The notes under the pieces: generated by a model
Told to the model about the DNA's origin: nothing
The model's input: only the letters and a program-made list of their open reading frames with translations
Database searches by the model: none
Program-made: the position numbers and the translations under genes
Origin: Byssochlamys sp. IMV 00236
Lineage: Eukaryota; Ascomycota; Eurotiomycetes; Eurotiales; Thermoascaceae
DNA: 64,000 nt
Reading direction: 5' to 3'
Assembly (NCBI GenBank): GCA_001931875.2
Contig: MSJH02000810.1
Location: 755,535 to 819,534, forward strand
Shown: positions 25,450 through 36,711 of the stretch, piece by piece
How positions within the stretch are numbered: position 1 is the stretch's first letter
How the letters are laid out: each line of letters begins with the position of its first letter

Positions 25450-26246
25450 TTTGGTGGTCTAGAAGCCCTGGGTGTGGCATAACAGAGATTGCAAGGTGGA
25501 GAAATGAGCTGATTTTATTATCACACATAAGGCGTGAGGTCCCGACAGTGAATAAGTCATTTCATGCTCACGGTTGCTGGCTCCATGGATGTCTAAAAGC
25601 CACATCGCTGACATAAGTACCTCTTAGTTAGTTTCTCCGGGAATTCCCTACCGCTAAGGACTCCTGTAGGAGATCTCCTACACCTTCAAAGTGCCTCAAT
25701 CAAGCAGCTCCTTGCAGACATCAAAATATAAATCTATACGGGTCAGATATGATCGTCATGGCTACACTATTTTTAGCCTTACAAAAATAGGACAACTTCG
25801 GGCAATTTCGGCGCTTCTCTACCATCGGATGCCGGAGTATTTGTCAATTACGGGAAAATCAAAGGCCGCGTATGATATTATCCCGTTTTGCTGAGGGAGA
25901 TCTCGATACTGATCAATATTGCGGTAGATCTAGCAGCCAATTGTTCCCCAGATCTCCCAGCCGGCGGCCCAGGCCGATTTCCTTCTTCCCCGTTATCCAC
26001 TTTGCGGGGAGAGAGAATACATGATCACCCCGGACGCTATTATTGCGCACCAATCCCCGCGCCTGGAGGAATTCCGAATACACTTAATGAAAACATCGTT
26101 TCTCCCGGAGCTCGATTGTTTAGCCTAAATTGCTGACAGCTACGGAATGACAAAGAAATCATATGTCCAGCCATGCGATGTATAAAGGCTAGGCAATTTG
26201 GGCGACTAGGATGCCACAGAGTGTCCAGGGCAGGAAGTAAGGCCGA
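25450..26246. promoter_or_regulatory. Upstream region of aguA with XlnR- and CreA-type sites
   Basis: Read towards aguA. XlnR-type GGCTAAA sites occur on the minus strand at 25772-25778 and 26119-26125, and a GGCTAG at 26187-26192. A CCAAT box lies at 26050-26054 and a TATA-like TATAAAG at 26181-26187, about 60 bp before the ATG. CreA-type SYGGRG matches lie at 26004-26009 and, inverted, at 26055-26060. This layout fits xylan induction with glucose repression, as known for aguA of Aspergillus. The sites are motif matches only. Confidence 0.5.
26119..26125 (-). promoter_or_regulatory. XlnR-type site GGCTAAA
   Basis: Exact GGCTAAA on the minus strand, about 120 bp before the aguA start, the usual distance for XlnR sites in xylanolytic promoters. 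Confidence 0.5.
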
Positions 26247-28751
26247 ATGCGCGGTCTTTTGTTGCTTGCATCTCTCGGCTTCGCCGTTGCAGACAATGGC
26301 CTGGCAGGTTGGTTGCGTTACGCGCCCTTGCCTTCTGGCAACCACTCGAACAATACTCGTCCGTCTTCCATCGTCATTCTAAACGACACTGCTAGCAGTC
26401 CAGTGTATGTGGCAGGACAGGAACTGCGGAATGGCTTCAAGAATATCCTAGGAGAGCATGTTGAGATCCAGCATGGCAGCTGCCAACCATCCGCCGTGGT
26501 CGTTGGTACAATTGCCCAATATTCGGATATTTGCGGCGGTATCGATGGAATCCCTGAGCTTGTTGAGGACGGCTTTTGGCTCAGCACAAAAGGGGGAGGT
26601 GTACAGATCCTGGGTCAGAACGATCGTGGTGCTCTCTATGGAGCATTCGAATATCTGTCTATGCTTGCCCAGGGGAACTTCTCGCAAGTTTCCTATGCGA
26701 CCAACCCCAGCGCTCCCGTACGATGGGTGAATCAATGGGACAATATGGATGGAAGCATTGAGCGTGGTTACGGTGGCCAGTCTATATTTTTCGCCAATGG
26801 CACCATCGTTGAAGATTTGACTCGCGCCTCTCAGTATGCACGTCTGTTGGCTTCCATCGGCCTCAATGCTGTTGTTGTCAACAATGTCAACGCCAACGCG
26901 ACAACCCTCACCCCTGAAAATATCGAAGGTCTGGGAAGGATTGCGGACGCCTTCCGACCCTACGGTGTCCGACTAGGAATCTCACTGAACTTTGCATCTC
27001 CTCAAACTCTTGGTGGTTTGCCTACCTTCGATCCCCTTGACAGCTCTGTTATTGCGTGGTGGCAGAATGTGACAGACGAAATTTACCAGCGAATTCCTGA
27101 TATGGCCGGCTATCTCGTCAAGGCAGATTCTGAGGGTGAGCCTGGACCGTTAACATACAACCGGACACTTGCCCAGGGAGCCAACCTGTTTGCAAAGGCT
27201 GTGAAGAACTACGGCGGCATAGTTATGTTCCGCGCGTTTGTCTACAACCAACTCAACGAGTCTGATTGGAAGGCGGACCGCGCCAAAGCTGCGGTTCAAT
27301 TCTTTGCCCCTCTGGATGGACAATTCGACAGTAATGTCGTCGTCCAGATAAAGTATGGGCCCATTGATTTCCAAGTCCGTGAGCCCACCTCGCCGCTGTT
27401 TGCGCACTTGCCGAACACAAACACGGCCATAGAACTGGAGGTCACACAAGAGTACCTTGGACAGCAAAGTCACTTACTTTATTTGCCGCCTCTATGGAAG
27501 ACTGTCCTTGATTTCGACCTCCGAGTCGATGGGAAGGAGTCCGTGGTGCGCGATATTATATCTGGCAAGCGCTTTGACCGACCTCTGGGAGGATGGGCAG
27601 CTGTAGTCAATGTCGGTACGAATACAACATGGCTAGGCAGTCACTTGGCTATGTCCAACTTGTATGCCTATGGTCGACTAGCATGGAATCCCACCGCCAA
27701 CGTTGAAAATATCCTCCAAGATTGGATTCGTCTCACTTTCGGTTTTGACCCCAGCGTTATCGCTGGTATCAGCAAGATGTCAATGGACTCATGGCCCGCC
27801 TATGAGAACTACAGTGGAAACCTCGGCATCCAGACCCTGACCGATATATTGTATACGCATTTCGGACCGAATCCCGCTACCCAGGATAACAATGGCTGGG
27901 GACAGTGGACACGCGCTGACCACTTGTCCGTCGGAATGGATCGCACAGTAAGCAATGGCACAGGGTATTCCGGACAATATCCTCCTGAGATTGCAGCAAT
28001 GTATGAAAATATTGACACTACTCCCGATAACCTGCTCCTGTGGTTTCACCATGTGAACTGGACGCATCGCCTCCACTCTGGGGAAACAGTCATACAGCAT
28101 TTTTACGACGCTCACTATGCCGGTGCTGAAACCGCACAGACGTTCCTCCAAACCTGGGAGTCACTGAAGGGCAAAATCGACGAGGAGCGATACAACGACG
28201 TCCTCACAAAGCTTACCTACCAATCCGGCCATTCGATGGTCTGGAGAGATGCCATCAATGATTTCTACTGGAACATGACAGGGATCCCAGATGAGGCTAA
28301 TCGCGTTGGTAACCATCCTTGGCGCGTGGAGGCCGAGAGCATGACATTGAATGGATACAAGACTTACGCCGTCAGCCCGTTCGAGGCAGCCTCAAACTGG
28401 ACTGCCATAGTCACATCCTCCAATTCAACTACTGGCACAGCCACTACCAAGCTACAGTATCCTTCTGGTACGTATGACTTGGCGGTGAATTACTATGATC
28501 TCTACGGAGGCAAGTCCCATTGGCAAGTCTACCTCAACAATCGCTTGATTGGGAAATGGGTGGGTAATAACGAGGATATCCTTTCTCATACTCCATCCAT
28601 CTACCTCGACGGTCATTCGGCTACCCGCATCACTTTCCGTGGGGTGAAGGTCAACAAAGGGGATACGCTGAAGATTATCGGTACACCTGATGGCGTTGAG
28701 CCAGCTCCGTTGGATTATGTCTCGCTCCTGCCTCCGGGGATCGTTGATTAG
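26247..28751 (+). CDS. aguA: Secreted alpha-glucuronidase, glycoside hydrolase family 67
   Basis: Releases 4-O-methyl-glucuronic acid from the ends of xylo-oligosaccharides during xylan breakdown outside the cell. Single exon, 834 aa, near the length of other Aspergillus AguA proteins (about 840). A signal peptide covers the first 15 or so residues, ending FAVADNG, followed by the GWLRYAPL segment that opens GH67 enzymes. Around residue 293 a KADSEGEPGP segment holds the conserved acid Glu. Near residues 372-379 GPIDFQVREP supplies the Asp and Glu expected of the base pair. Many N-x-S/T sequons agree with secretion. The last about 140 residues form the C-terminal domain. XlnR- and CreA-type sites lie upstream. 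The gene is complete, and the identification is firm. Confidence 0.95.
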   Translation: MRGLLLLASLGFAVADNGLAGWLRYAPLPSGNHSNNTRPSSIVILNDTASSPVYVAGQELRNGFKNILGEHVEIQHGSCQPSAVVVGTIAQYSDICGGIDGIPELVEDGFWLSTKGGGVQILGQNDRGALYGAFEYLSMLAQGNFSQVSYATNPSAPVRWVNQWDNMDGSIERGYGGQSIFFANGTIVEDLTRASQYARLLASIGLNAVVVNNVNANATTLTPENIEGLGRIADAFRPYGVRLGISLNFASPQTLGGLPTFDPLDSSVIAWWQNVTDEIYQRIPDMAGYLVKADSEGEPGPLTYNRTLAQGANLFAKAVKNYGGIVMFRAFVYNQLNESDWKADRAKAAVQFFAPLDGQFDSNVVVQIKYGPIDFQVREPTSPLFAHLPNTNTAIELEVTQEYLGQQSHLLYLPPLWKTVLDFDLRVDGKESVVRDIISGKRFDRPLGGWAAVVNVGTNTTWLGSHLAMSNLYAYGRLAWNPTANVENILQDWIRLTFGFDPSVIAGISKMSMDSWPAYENYSGNLGIQTLTDILYTHFGPNPATQDNNGWGQWTRADHLSVGMDRTVSNGTGYSGQYPPEIAAMYENIDTTPDNLLLWFHHVNWTHRLHSGETVIQHFYDAHYAGAETAQTFLQTWESLKGKIDEERYNDVLTKLTYQSGHSMVWRDAINDFYWNMTGIPDEANRVGNHPWRVEAESMTLNGYKTYAVSPFEAASNWTAIVTSSNSTTGTATTKLQYPSGTYDLAVNYYDLYGGKSHWQVYLNNRLIGKWVGNNEDILSHTPSIYLDGHSATRITFRGVKVNKGDTLKIIGTPDGVEPAPLDYVSLLPPGIVD

Positions 28752-30067
28752 AAGCACCGCCCCCTTGGATATTCTCTGTTGTTATGTGCATCTTTCAAGA
28801 TTTTGGATAGTGGAAGTTGAAAATTCCATTGACCAGACTCATTTCATCGTAATCAAGAAGTATCCCCATCACATATGATAATTATACCCAACATGAAGTG
28901 CATTTCCTCCATATTATCAGTACATGTTCTCTAAATAACACACTCAGAACGTAACGGAAGTTCAGGATGAGAAGGCAAGTCCAGGATTCTCTTATAGGCA
29001 GATATCGGTGCCGAGGAGTTATAATCGCTGCCGCCGAGGCTGTAGCTGCAAGAGCAACCAAACAGAAGAGACCGTACATGATAATCTGCCTACATAGCAG
29101 AAACCACTGACACGATGTACAAGTATGCAGCTTATCTCAGCTGATTTTAGTCTGAAAGACACTGCAACTGCTGAATTTTTGCATGTCCACCTATAATTCT
29201 ACTACCTACCTATCAAGACCCTGCAGCTGGATGCAGGAGGGTCGGGTCTGGCGGAAATTGTTGTCCTGATTGAGGATTGGAGACTCTACGAATTTGCACA
29301 AGAGGAAACTGGTCTACTAGGTACAGTAAGTACTTAGTGTCCGCACTGTTCAGGTCGCAATGGCTTTAAGTAATGGCGCCCAAAGCGTAAATATCGTCAG
29401 AATCGATCGACCACCATAGAGTGGATATACCACGCGAGATCTAGAGTGGTCAAGATACGGGGAGAACCATCAGCACCAAAGATCATCTGCAACTCTACAA
29501 TATCTTGTCAGCAATGTTAGCGCTGAGTTCTGAGTAGAGCGGCGGGACGCGGGAAGACCCGAGAACAAAACAAAAATCTGTTCGCGCAGGAACATTTGGA
29601 ATGGATTCGCGAGATTCAGCCCGAAAAAACTACATGGCTCTTTGCCTAAAGTCTGACGCGTTCGTGGAACAGTTAGTTCCTCGCTGGCTAAGCTTATTGA
29701 TATCCCTATCCCTGTCCTTTAAGCTTTTTTTTCTTGGTTATCCAATGATTAGAGTCGAAATAAGCTTGCAGATAAGTAATACCCGGTCGTATTCAAGATG
29801 TTTGCCGGTGGATGTCCAGGTTTTGAGACTTCTTTCCTGTCCTGTACAGTAGTTCATGCTAGCTGATTACAGATTACAGATCATGTACGTTGCTTACAAC
29901 ATCTTTCTCACAGAATATTCCTTGCAACAATCGCTACTGCGTTGGAAGTTCAACGGACAACCCATGACAAGAACAGAGATTGTGATCCCAACGCCACAGG
30001 AACCACTAAAGGATCGCGAAGTAACGTCACTAACCATGGAGAAATCCAGGAACAACTTCCCACTCCT
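28752..30067. other. Intergenic downstream of aguA
   Basis: About 1.3 kb with the aguA 3' region. Frames at 29601-29852 and 29856-30071 (plus) match nothing. A possible minus-strand micro-ORF with a signal-peptide-like start is listed separately. Confidence 0.45.
28882..29079 (-). CDS. Possible short secreted peptide (65 aa)
   Basis: The first 18 residues (MYGLFCLVALAATASAAA) look like a signal peptide with an Ala-x-Ala cleavage site. The remaining about 45 residues include two Cys near the end and several basic residues. There is no family match and no supporting neighbour. The frame overlaps the expected aguA 3' region on the opposite strand, so chance is quite possible. Confidence 0.2.
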   Translation of the reverse strand: MYGLFCLVALAATASAAAIITPRHRYLPIRESWTCLLILNFRYVLSVLFREHVLIIWRKCTSCWV

Positions 30068-30937
30068 TTAGTCCTCAACCATGGCTGCAACGTCAGGTTC
30101 CAGGCTGCCCGAAGCCACCGTTCCTGGATTTTCTCGTTCCATCGCATCAAGAGCTTCTTTTCTCTCCGCTGCTGCGGATTCAGGGGCTGGAGCCAGGACA
30201 GTGGTGTTGCTAAGTAAGTATTGGGTGACATAGTCGCGAAGCACTTTGCACATATCGCGCGTCATGATACCTGCCTAATATAGCCAAGTTACTTCTCCGT
30301 TAGGATTCGGGGTTTACTCGATTAGAGATAACCAGAAGCCTCTATCTCAGTTTTGACCTGCAGACTCTTTAGCGCTTCTGATCCCAGAAGACTCGCTAGG
30401 CCAGGTGATAGGGTAATTACAGTTCCATCCAGTTCAACACGTCGAAGGGTTCAGTACGCTAACTGAAGATTTGGTACACACATCGAGCTCTACATGTGCG
30501 TGCTGACAGATAATGGTACAAATATTATGAGCACACACGCTATACTAACTAGCTATAGAAAAGGTTGCACGCAACGTGCCCAGAAATATGGCTCCCTACT
30601 GGGTTATCTCTTGATTCGGCACTCATCGAGCAAAACGATTAATACATTAAGCTACGGGCAGCAATGGACGGGTGCAAACTAGCGCACAGAGGAAGGAAAG
30701 GTCATTCGTGAACGCGTACCAGAACCGACCTATGGACCGATGCTCGATTACCAACTCTTGATCTTGGATGCTACCCTCCAGGGTATGGATGGAACTTCTC
30801 ACGTTAGCCATTTCTCTATCTTCATGCAGCAATGGAGCGCACGGATGGAGTCTGGAGTAGGTGGTTTTCTTTTCAGCTTTGACTTGCTTATTCTTCTCTA
30901 AGAGCTGGATATCTCGGAGTTGGCGTTCTACTTTCAT
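30068..30937 (-). CDS. Candidate gene of unknown function, structure unresolved
   Basis: Two pieces look coding. The 3' exon (30270-30068) begins after a GCAG acceptor and reads GIMTRDMCKVLRDYVTQYL, then an Ala/Glu-rich tail. A GT donor at 30332 joins it in frame to an exon ending SEALKSLQVKTEIEAS, open back to about 30420. A frame starting at 30937 (MKVERQLRDIQLLEKNKQVK) could be the first exon and contains a charged, coiled-coil-like stretch to about residue 70. I could not connect the 5' and 3' parts with confidence. It may be a small protein with two or three introns or a decayed gene. No function is proposed. Confidence 0.3.
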
Positions 30938-31101
30938 TCATATTGTCTTTACGATAAAGAAAAAAACTATAAAATCGGGATACTTCCTCGTTAATATCGA
31001 ATATTATAATAGAGACAACCAGAAAGTTTTTACATTCAATCAGATCCAGGGCCCAACATTTCCAATATCTCACAATCCTCCCTCCCTATCCATCCACCAA
31101 G

Positions 31102-32281
31102 ATGTTCTTCAGCACCGTGAGTTGAGCTTGCTTCTACTTCTTCTACACCAATCTTCTCACCTGACAATGATTAGATTCTTGCAGCTGCCTCCATTTCAGG
31201 CCTCGCTGCCGCTCCTCCCTTCCCTAGTGAAGACGTCGCTGCGGTATCCAGAGCCCTCAAGACGTACATCAGCTATGGCCCGAACTACCAACCGAACAGG
31301 ACCGAGCCAGCCGGTGCCCGCATTCTTCAGGCAGGAGAAACTGTAACATCCAGCGTTGCTGTTACAAGTATCAATGACAATGATGGAATTGGCGCTGGAA
31401 CTGACTCGTATACTATGTACTGGGGAGATGGCTCTGCCAACGATGGATGGCCCACGACTGATAAGTGGTATGTCTAGACTATTTGCTTCATTCTATAGGA
31501 GAAATATACACATACTAATGCATATATAGGGTTTCCTTCGTGGACATGTAAGTCTAAACAAATCACTCCCTCCAATCAACCCAGCATGCTAACAACCAAA
31601 AAACTCAGGTTCAACAACAACAAAGTCGCCATGCGCACCTCCTGCGAGGGAATCACAGACCACAACGGAAACAGCGTTTCCAATGACAGCGAGGACGAAA
31701 TCGGCAAGATCTGGGACGCCATCGAGCAAGTCGCTCAGGAGACCTATGTCGACCACCGTTTCATCCTGGCTACTATCATGCAGGAATCCGGTGGATGTGT
31801 CCGCGTATCGACTACGAACTATGGAGTTCGCAACCCGGGTCTTATGCAGGATCATGACGGCGACGCTACTTGCAATTCTGATATTTCCCCATACACGGTT
31901 CAGACACCCTGTCCTCCGGATGTGATCACTCAGATGGTTCGTGATGGAAGTAAGTTAACCTACACTGTCCCTACTTCTCCCCTTTCCTTCCCCATTGAAT
32001 CGCAATATACCCATCAAACAAGAGAAAAATCTAACACTCATCTCCCTCCCTCAACAGCTGCTGGAACCGCCAGCGGAGATGGTCTCGCCAACTGCATCAA
32101 CGAGAGCGGCGCATCCGACGCCTCTGCTTTCTACAAGGCCGCTCGTATCTACAACTCCGGCTCCATCGCCTCATCGGGAAACCTCCAGGACGGCATCGCT
32201 ACCCACTGCTACTCTTCTGACATTGCGAACCGTCTCACTGGATGGGTCCTGGCTGCTCATGGCTGTACTCTGGATGACTAG
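31102..32281 (+). CDS. Secreted lysozyme-like / SLT-fold glycosidase-like protein
   Basis: Predicted secreted protein of 296 aa with a lysozyme/lytic-transglycosylase-like core. Five exons: 31102-31116, 31175-31467, 31530-31547, 31609-31949 and 32058-32281, all GT-AG and in frame; exons 1 and 3 are only 15 and 18 nt. The signal peptide [18 protein letters not shown] is split by the first intron. The core has [12 protein letters not shown], with the Glu in the position of the SLT catalytic acid, then [10 protein letters not shown], matching the GxMQ motif of that fold, and Cys residues likely in disulphides. Such proteins in fungi may act on peptidoglycan or chitin; activity is not established. 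A good terminal stop lies at 32279-32281. Confidence 0.7.
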
Positions 32282-33569
32282 ATCCTTCATCCTTCTTGGG
32301 AAAAAGGAAATGCCGACGACGATTCAGATCTTAACCAAGCCCTCTGGATCCAACACCAAAATAGTACATGCCTTTATTTTTCTTTTTCTCCTGTCTATAT
32401 TGTCTGACTTGTTTGCTTTGCTTTGCTTTCATTCACACATGCACATGCTCTTATTCGTACATATTTCTATATATATTTTGGTATGACCTATACACACACA
32501 CTCGCTCTTTTTATATAGCAACTGAGGGGGGAATTAGAATGGCAAGGAGGAAAGTGTGGTTTAGGGCTCAACGCCACATCACAGAGAAAAATATGATCTC
32601 TTGAAATGCTTTTTTATATTGCTCTGGTTATTATTGTACATGTTTTTATGGTAACAACATATCTGTAAGTTGATTATGAGTAATAGTGTGGTTAAAACAC
32701 AGTGGCACGTATCATGGGCAGATCTATAAAGATCAAGTGGTCATTCTACTTTTGGAACGTCAGACTAGTTCCTAGAGGTAGTACATACATTGCAGTGCTG
32801 TAACCGAAGTGTGATAAGATCAAAACTTTATGGAAGTGGCCCTCATTCCACAACGGATCTCTACAACACATCTCTACAACGGCAGTGTAACGTGTGGTAT
32901 GTGATTCCCAGCTCAACACTTACATACATCTTTCTAATACACACTCCGATTCCTTCCATCCATGAACAGTGCTAAGGAATAATGACAACCTTAAAATTAA
33001 CCAGATTCGTTTCGTCGCAATAATTCTTTCCCTTTGAAGGGTTACATGACTTCTTGGGCATACATGACTTTCGGGGGCTATGGTGTTAAAACCGGGGTCT
33101 TGGTCTAATTTAAATCAAGGGGATAGAACAACATAGTGGTGATGTGATAAAAGGGGGGTCGGGGAGTAAGCAACCACATCCACCTCAGAATATGTTAATA
33201 AATACAAGGGGTGTGGCTGACAATGAAGGGGGAGGGGAGGGCATCGTGCAGGATAATTGCCGGGGTGGAAGACAGATAGGGCAGGATGATTCAATGATGC
33301 ATTGGGGTTAGATCGAAGAGATCAGCCCTTCACAGGTCAGATCAACGAGGCACCATATCACGATCGCTCGAGCGGGACGGACTTAGGACTTGGGCCGAAC
33401 AGAGCGCGAATTTCTCAAGCCCATATGTCACGGCACAAGGACTCGGAATGTCCCATTCGCGGCGTCACTTCCCTTACCACATTGACCCGATGCGGTTTGT
33501 TAAAGGGGAGAACCAGCGAACGGTCTCAGTAAGAGGTGCCCGTCACTGGTTGCTATTAGTGGAATAACC
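32282..33569. other. Intergenic between convergent genes
   Basis: Shared 3' region of the lysozyme-like gene (plus) and importin beta (minus). Poly-T and AT-rich stretches around 32380-32500 suit 3' ends. No gene seen; the frame at 33302-33532 is short and unrecognised. Confidence 0.5.
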
Positions 33570-36500
33570 TTACGACATGGCAGCTGCAGTAGCCAGGTTG
33601 ACTTGACGCTTGACCTGCTCGCGAGCCCAGCGAGCAGTGTCAATTGTACGCGGGCCATACTCCCGGCTGGTTCTTGTCTCTCTGACCAGGGAGGTGACCC
33701 AGTCGTTGCGGAAGTAAGCAGCAAACTCGCCGTTAGGGAAGGCATCGGCCAGATCACTGGGGGGCGTCAGTTGCAAGCAAAAAAAGCAAGAAAGGACCCA
33801 TGCAACTTACCCAAGCACTCCCATCGATGCTCTCATAAGACCTTCGCTTCTGCTTGGGTCCTGAGAGATCAGGTGAAGGAGCTGGAAGATCGATTCGATG
33901 TAAGGTTGCAGTTGGTTGACTACTTTTGTCAGCAAGGTTATCTCACGAGAGAGAGCAGTACTAACCCTGTGGTGTGCCCTTGTAAGCCAGGAGGATACCG
34001 CCCCAGGCATCCATGATACCCTCGCGAAGGGAAACAATGTAGTCAAGCATGTCGAACGAAACATCGTGGCTAGCAGTGACATTCGATGCCTGCTGGAGTA
34101 CCTGAGCGACGACTGGCAAGTATGTGTCGAAGTGGGTTCCGATAGCCTGGGCAATGTCGCCAAATGTTTCCAGAATTGACGGCTTTAGCTGGTTGCTGAG
34201 AGTGGTGCTCTATATGAACTGTCAGCTGCAATAGCTCCTTCACGTATGAGTCATAGGAGACAATACCCTCAGGTTGTTGAGCAGGTAGTTCATGAAGGTG
34301 TCGCAGTAGGGCTGGGCCTTTTCATTGAGCGATCTCGTAATGTCACTGACGAGACCAATGGCCATGGCGCACAGACCGGGCTCCTCCTGGTTACCCAAAG
34401 CATTGTACAGGAACGGGCTGAACGGTTCCATATACTTGACAAAGTCCTCCTCCAGGGCCGTCGCAACCGCACCGATGGTGGCAAAGACTGTGTCTGGAAC
34501 ACTCGACTTGGGAGGCACGGTTGACAAGACCTGAAGCAACACATGCATGATGCGGTCGGCCTGAGGCTTAATCTCCGTCTCCAATCGCTGCACAATAGCC
34601 TGATGAGAGTCAGCAAAAGGTCGGATAGTCATATGCACAAAAAGAAAGGTGCATACCAATAGCACACTGGCCAGACTAGTCTGCATCTCCTCCAGCGTAA
34701 TACGGTCTTCGACACTGACGACCTGCTGCTGCATAGGTACAGTTTGCTCAAGACGCTGGAGGACAACATCCGACAGTGTGGCCACCATCGGAAGACTGTC
34801 GTTGGCGGCGTTGGTCACGAAAGAATTGAGAACCTCGTATGCGGCGGTCCGCAGCTGGTTGTCCGCGTCTCCCCTGAAGAAAAGGTTAGCAACAAGCGAA
34901 CGCAATGGAAGGAGACTCGGGCTTACCTCTCAGTAACAGCGAGCAGAGACTTGACGCTGGCCTCGAAATGTTTGGAGAGAGGGTTGGTGGCAGCACCTCC
35001 CTCGCCGGAGAATCGATCGGCAAGGTTCATCAAAGCCCAGCAGCAAGAGCCGGCGATCTTGGGGGTGCTGGCGAGGCCGTTGAACAAGCAAGAAATAAGG
35101 GGTTGTAGGTGCACGTCAGGGTCGATAGCCTCAGCACAGTAGTCGCAGATACGGCCGAGAGCATAAGCAGCAGAGTCCCTCACTAGGACAGAAGGGTCTT
35201 CCATCATGCCGATAAGAACCGGCAGTGCTTGTTTGACAAGGGGCTCGAGGACCGACAGATCCGGGCCATCCATGATGGCACCAAAGGCGGCCACGGCAGC
35301 ATCACGTCGGTGCCAATCCTCGCTACGGATATTTTCCTCGACGAATGCCAAGACAGGCTGGACAATATCGCCAGCTACACACTGGGAGTACAACTGCAGT
35401 GCCTGGTAGGCGGCACGGGAAACATTGTACTCGTCCTCGCTGGCATCCTCATCCTGCTTGCACATGAGCTGGAGCAGGACAGGGACTACCTCACGGCAGG
35501 CAATGCGTGCAAAGTTGAAAAAGGGACGGACTTCCGTCGATCCCTCAGATTGCGCCTGTTATGCGGGTCAGATACGGTGCATAGATTGACAAAGTAGACC
35601 GCGAAGACACTTACAGCAGCATTATCATCCTCAATGGCGATCTCTTCTTCGCACACAGTGCACCAGAATTCGATCGCGAGCTTGGCGACATCTTCTTCCT
35701 CATTTTTCATGCCCATAATAGTCAGACCGAACAGCGCCTTCTCCATATAGAAGCGCATCTTGTCATAGTAAGATCCCATGATACGGTTCAGGCACCCAAA
35801 GGCACCGGCCTGGACGCGGGTATCCTCGGCCTGCGTAGCCTCGCAGACAACCTGCATGATGTAATTCCGCTCACCCTCATTCTCCATGTTGGAGCGCACG
35901 AAGTCGATCGCATCACCCAGAGCTGTAAGGGCCGCGTTTCGAACCTCCATGTTCGGCTCCTCACGCCTGGCACCCTGGACAACAGCGGTCAAGATGGCGT
36001 TGGAGTGCGCTGTCAAGCTCTCCCGCAGTTCGGGATCATCCGATTCACAGATGAAGCCAATCGCGGTCAGCGATGCCTGCTTCTGGTGATCCGACCCAGT
36101 GCCGACATTCTGGACCAGTACGTTCATCAATTCAGGCCATTCGTTGCGAGGGAGCTCGATGGCAGCAATGGAGACGATGAATTGGGCAGCCGACTGACCA
36201 GCGCGGGCGTCGTTGGAAGCCAAGGTATCGATCGCCAGCTTCTTGACCTGGGCCTTGACATCTGGGTTGACCTGCTGAATCCATCGTGCTTGCACCTGGC
36301 GCAGCCTAGCAATGTCTCGGAAGGTGAAGGAGTTCTTGAGTGCAATACCAGCAGCCGTTCGGACGTGGGGCGGGGCAGTCTCATTTGCGAGCTCTTGGGC
36401 GAGGGTGGTGAGGTAGGTGGCCTAGACCAGAAGAACAGCTTCGATTAGCATGCCATGGAGTCATATTTTGGGGTTCAGGAACCCCGGTAGAAAAGAGAAA

Positions 36501-36711
36501 TGAGGAAGAACAGCCACATACAAAGTCTACCTCCGCCGCGTGAAGCAGCTGCTGCTCAGCATTCTGACGCGTTGTCGCATCTGTAAACAAAAAAAAAGAG
36601 GTTAACTGTACTTGGTCCTCATATTGCTAAAATATAGAAGTAGCGTCGATACGGCCATGCTGGTGACATACCTGGCGACAGGGTTCCTTCCAAGACAACT
36701 CTGACGTCCAT
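33570..36711 (-). CDS. kap95: Importin subunit beta-1 (karyopherin beta, Kap95)
   Basis: Nuclear import receptor that binds importin alpha, Ran-GTP and nucleoporins. The protein, about 870 aa, is built wholly of HEAT repeats. It starts at 36711 (MDVRVVLEGTLSP); a first intron runs to the exon opening with DATTRQNAEQQLL. Recognisable segments in order: ARWIQQVNPDVKAQVKKLAI, SLTAIGFICESDDPE, YYDKMRFYMEKALFGLTIMG, the acidic CKQDEDASEDEYN loop (the Ran/importin-alpha acidic loop region), VRDSAAYALGRICDYC, YLLNNLR and a C-terminal EQVKRQVNLATAA ending at 33570. About seven short introns interrupt it. This is an essential housekeeping gene, and nothing looks disrupted. Confidence 0.93.
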
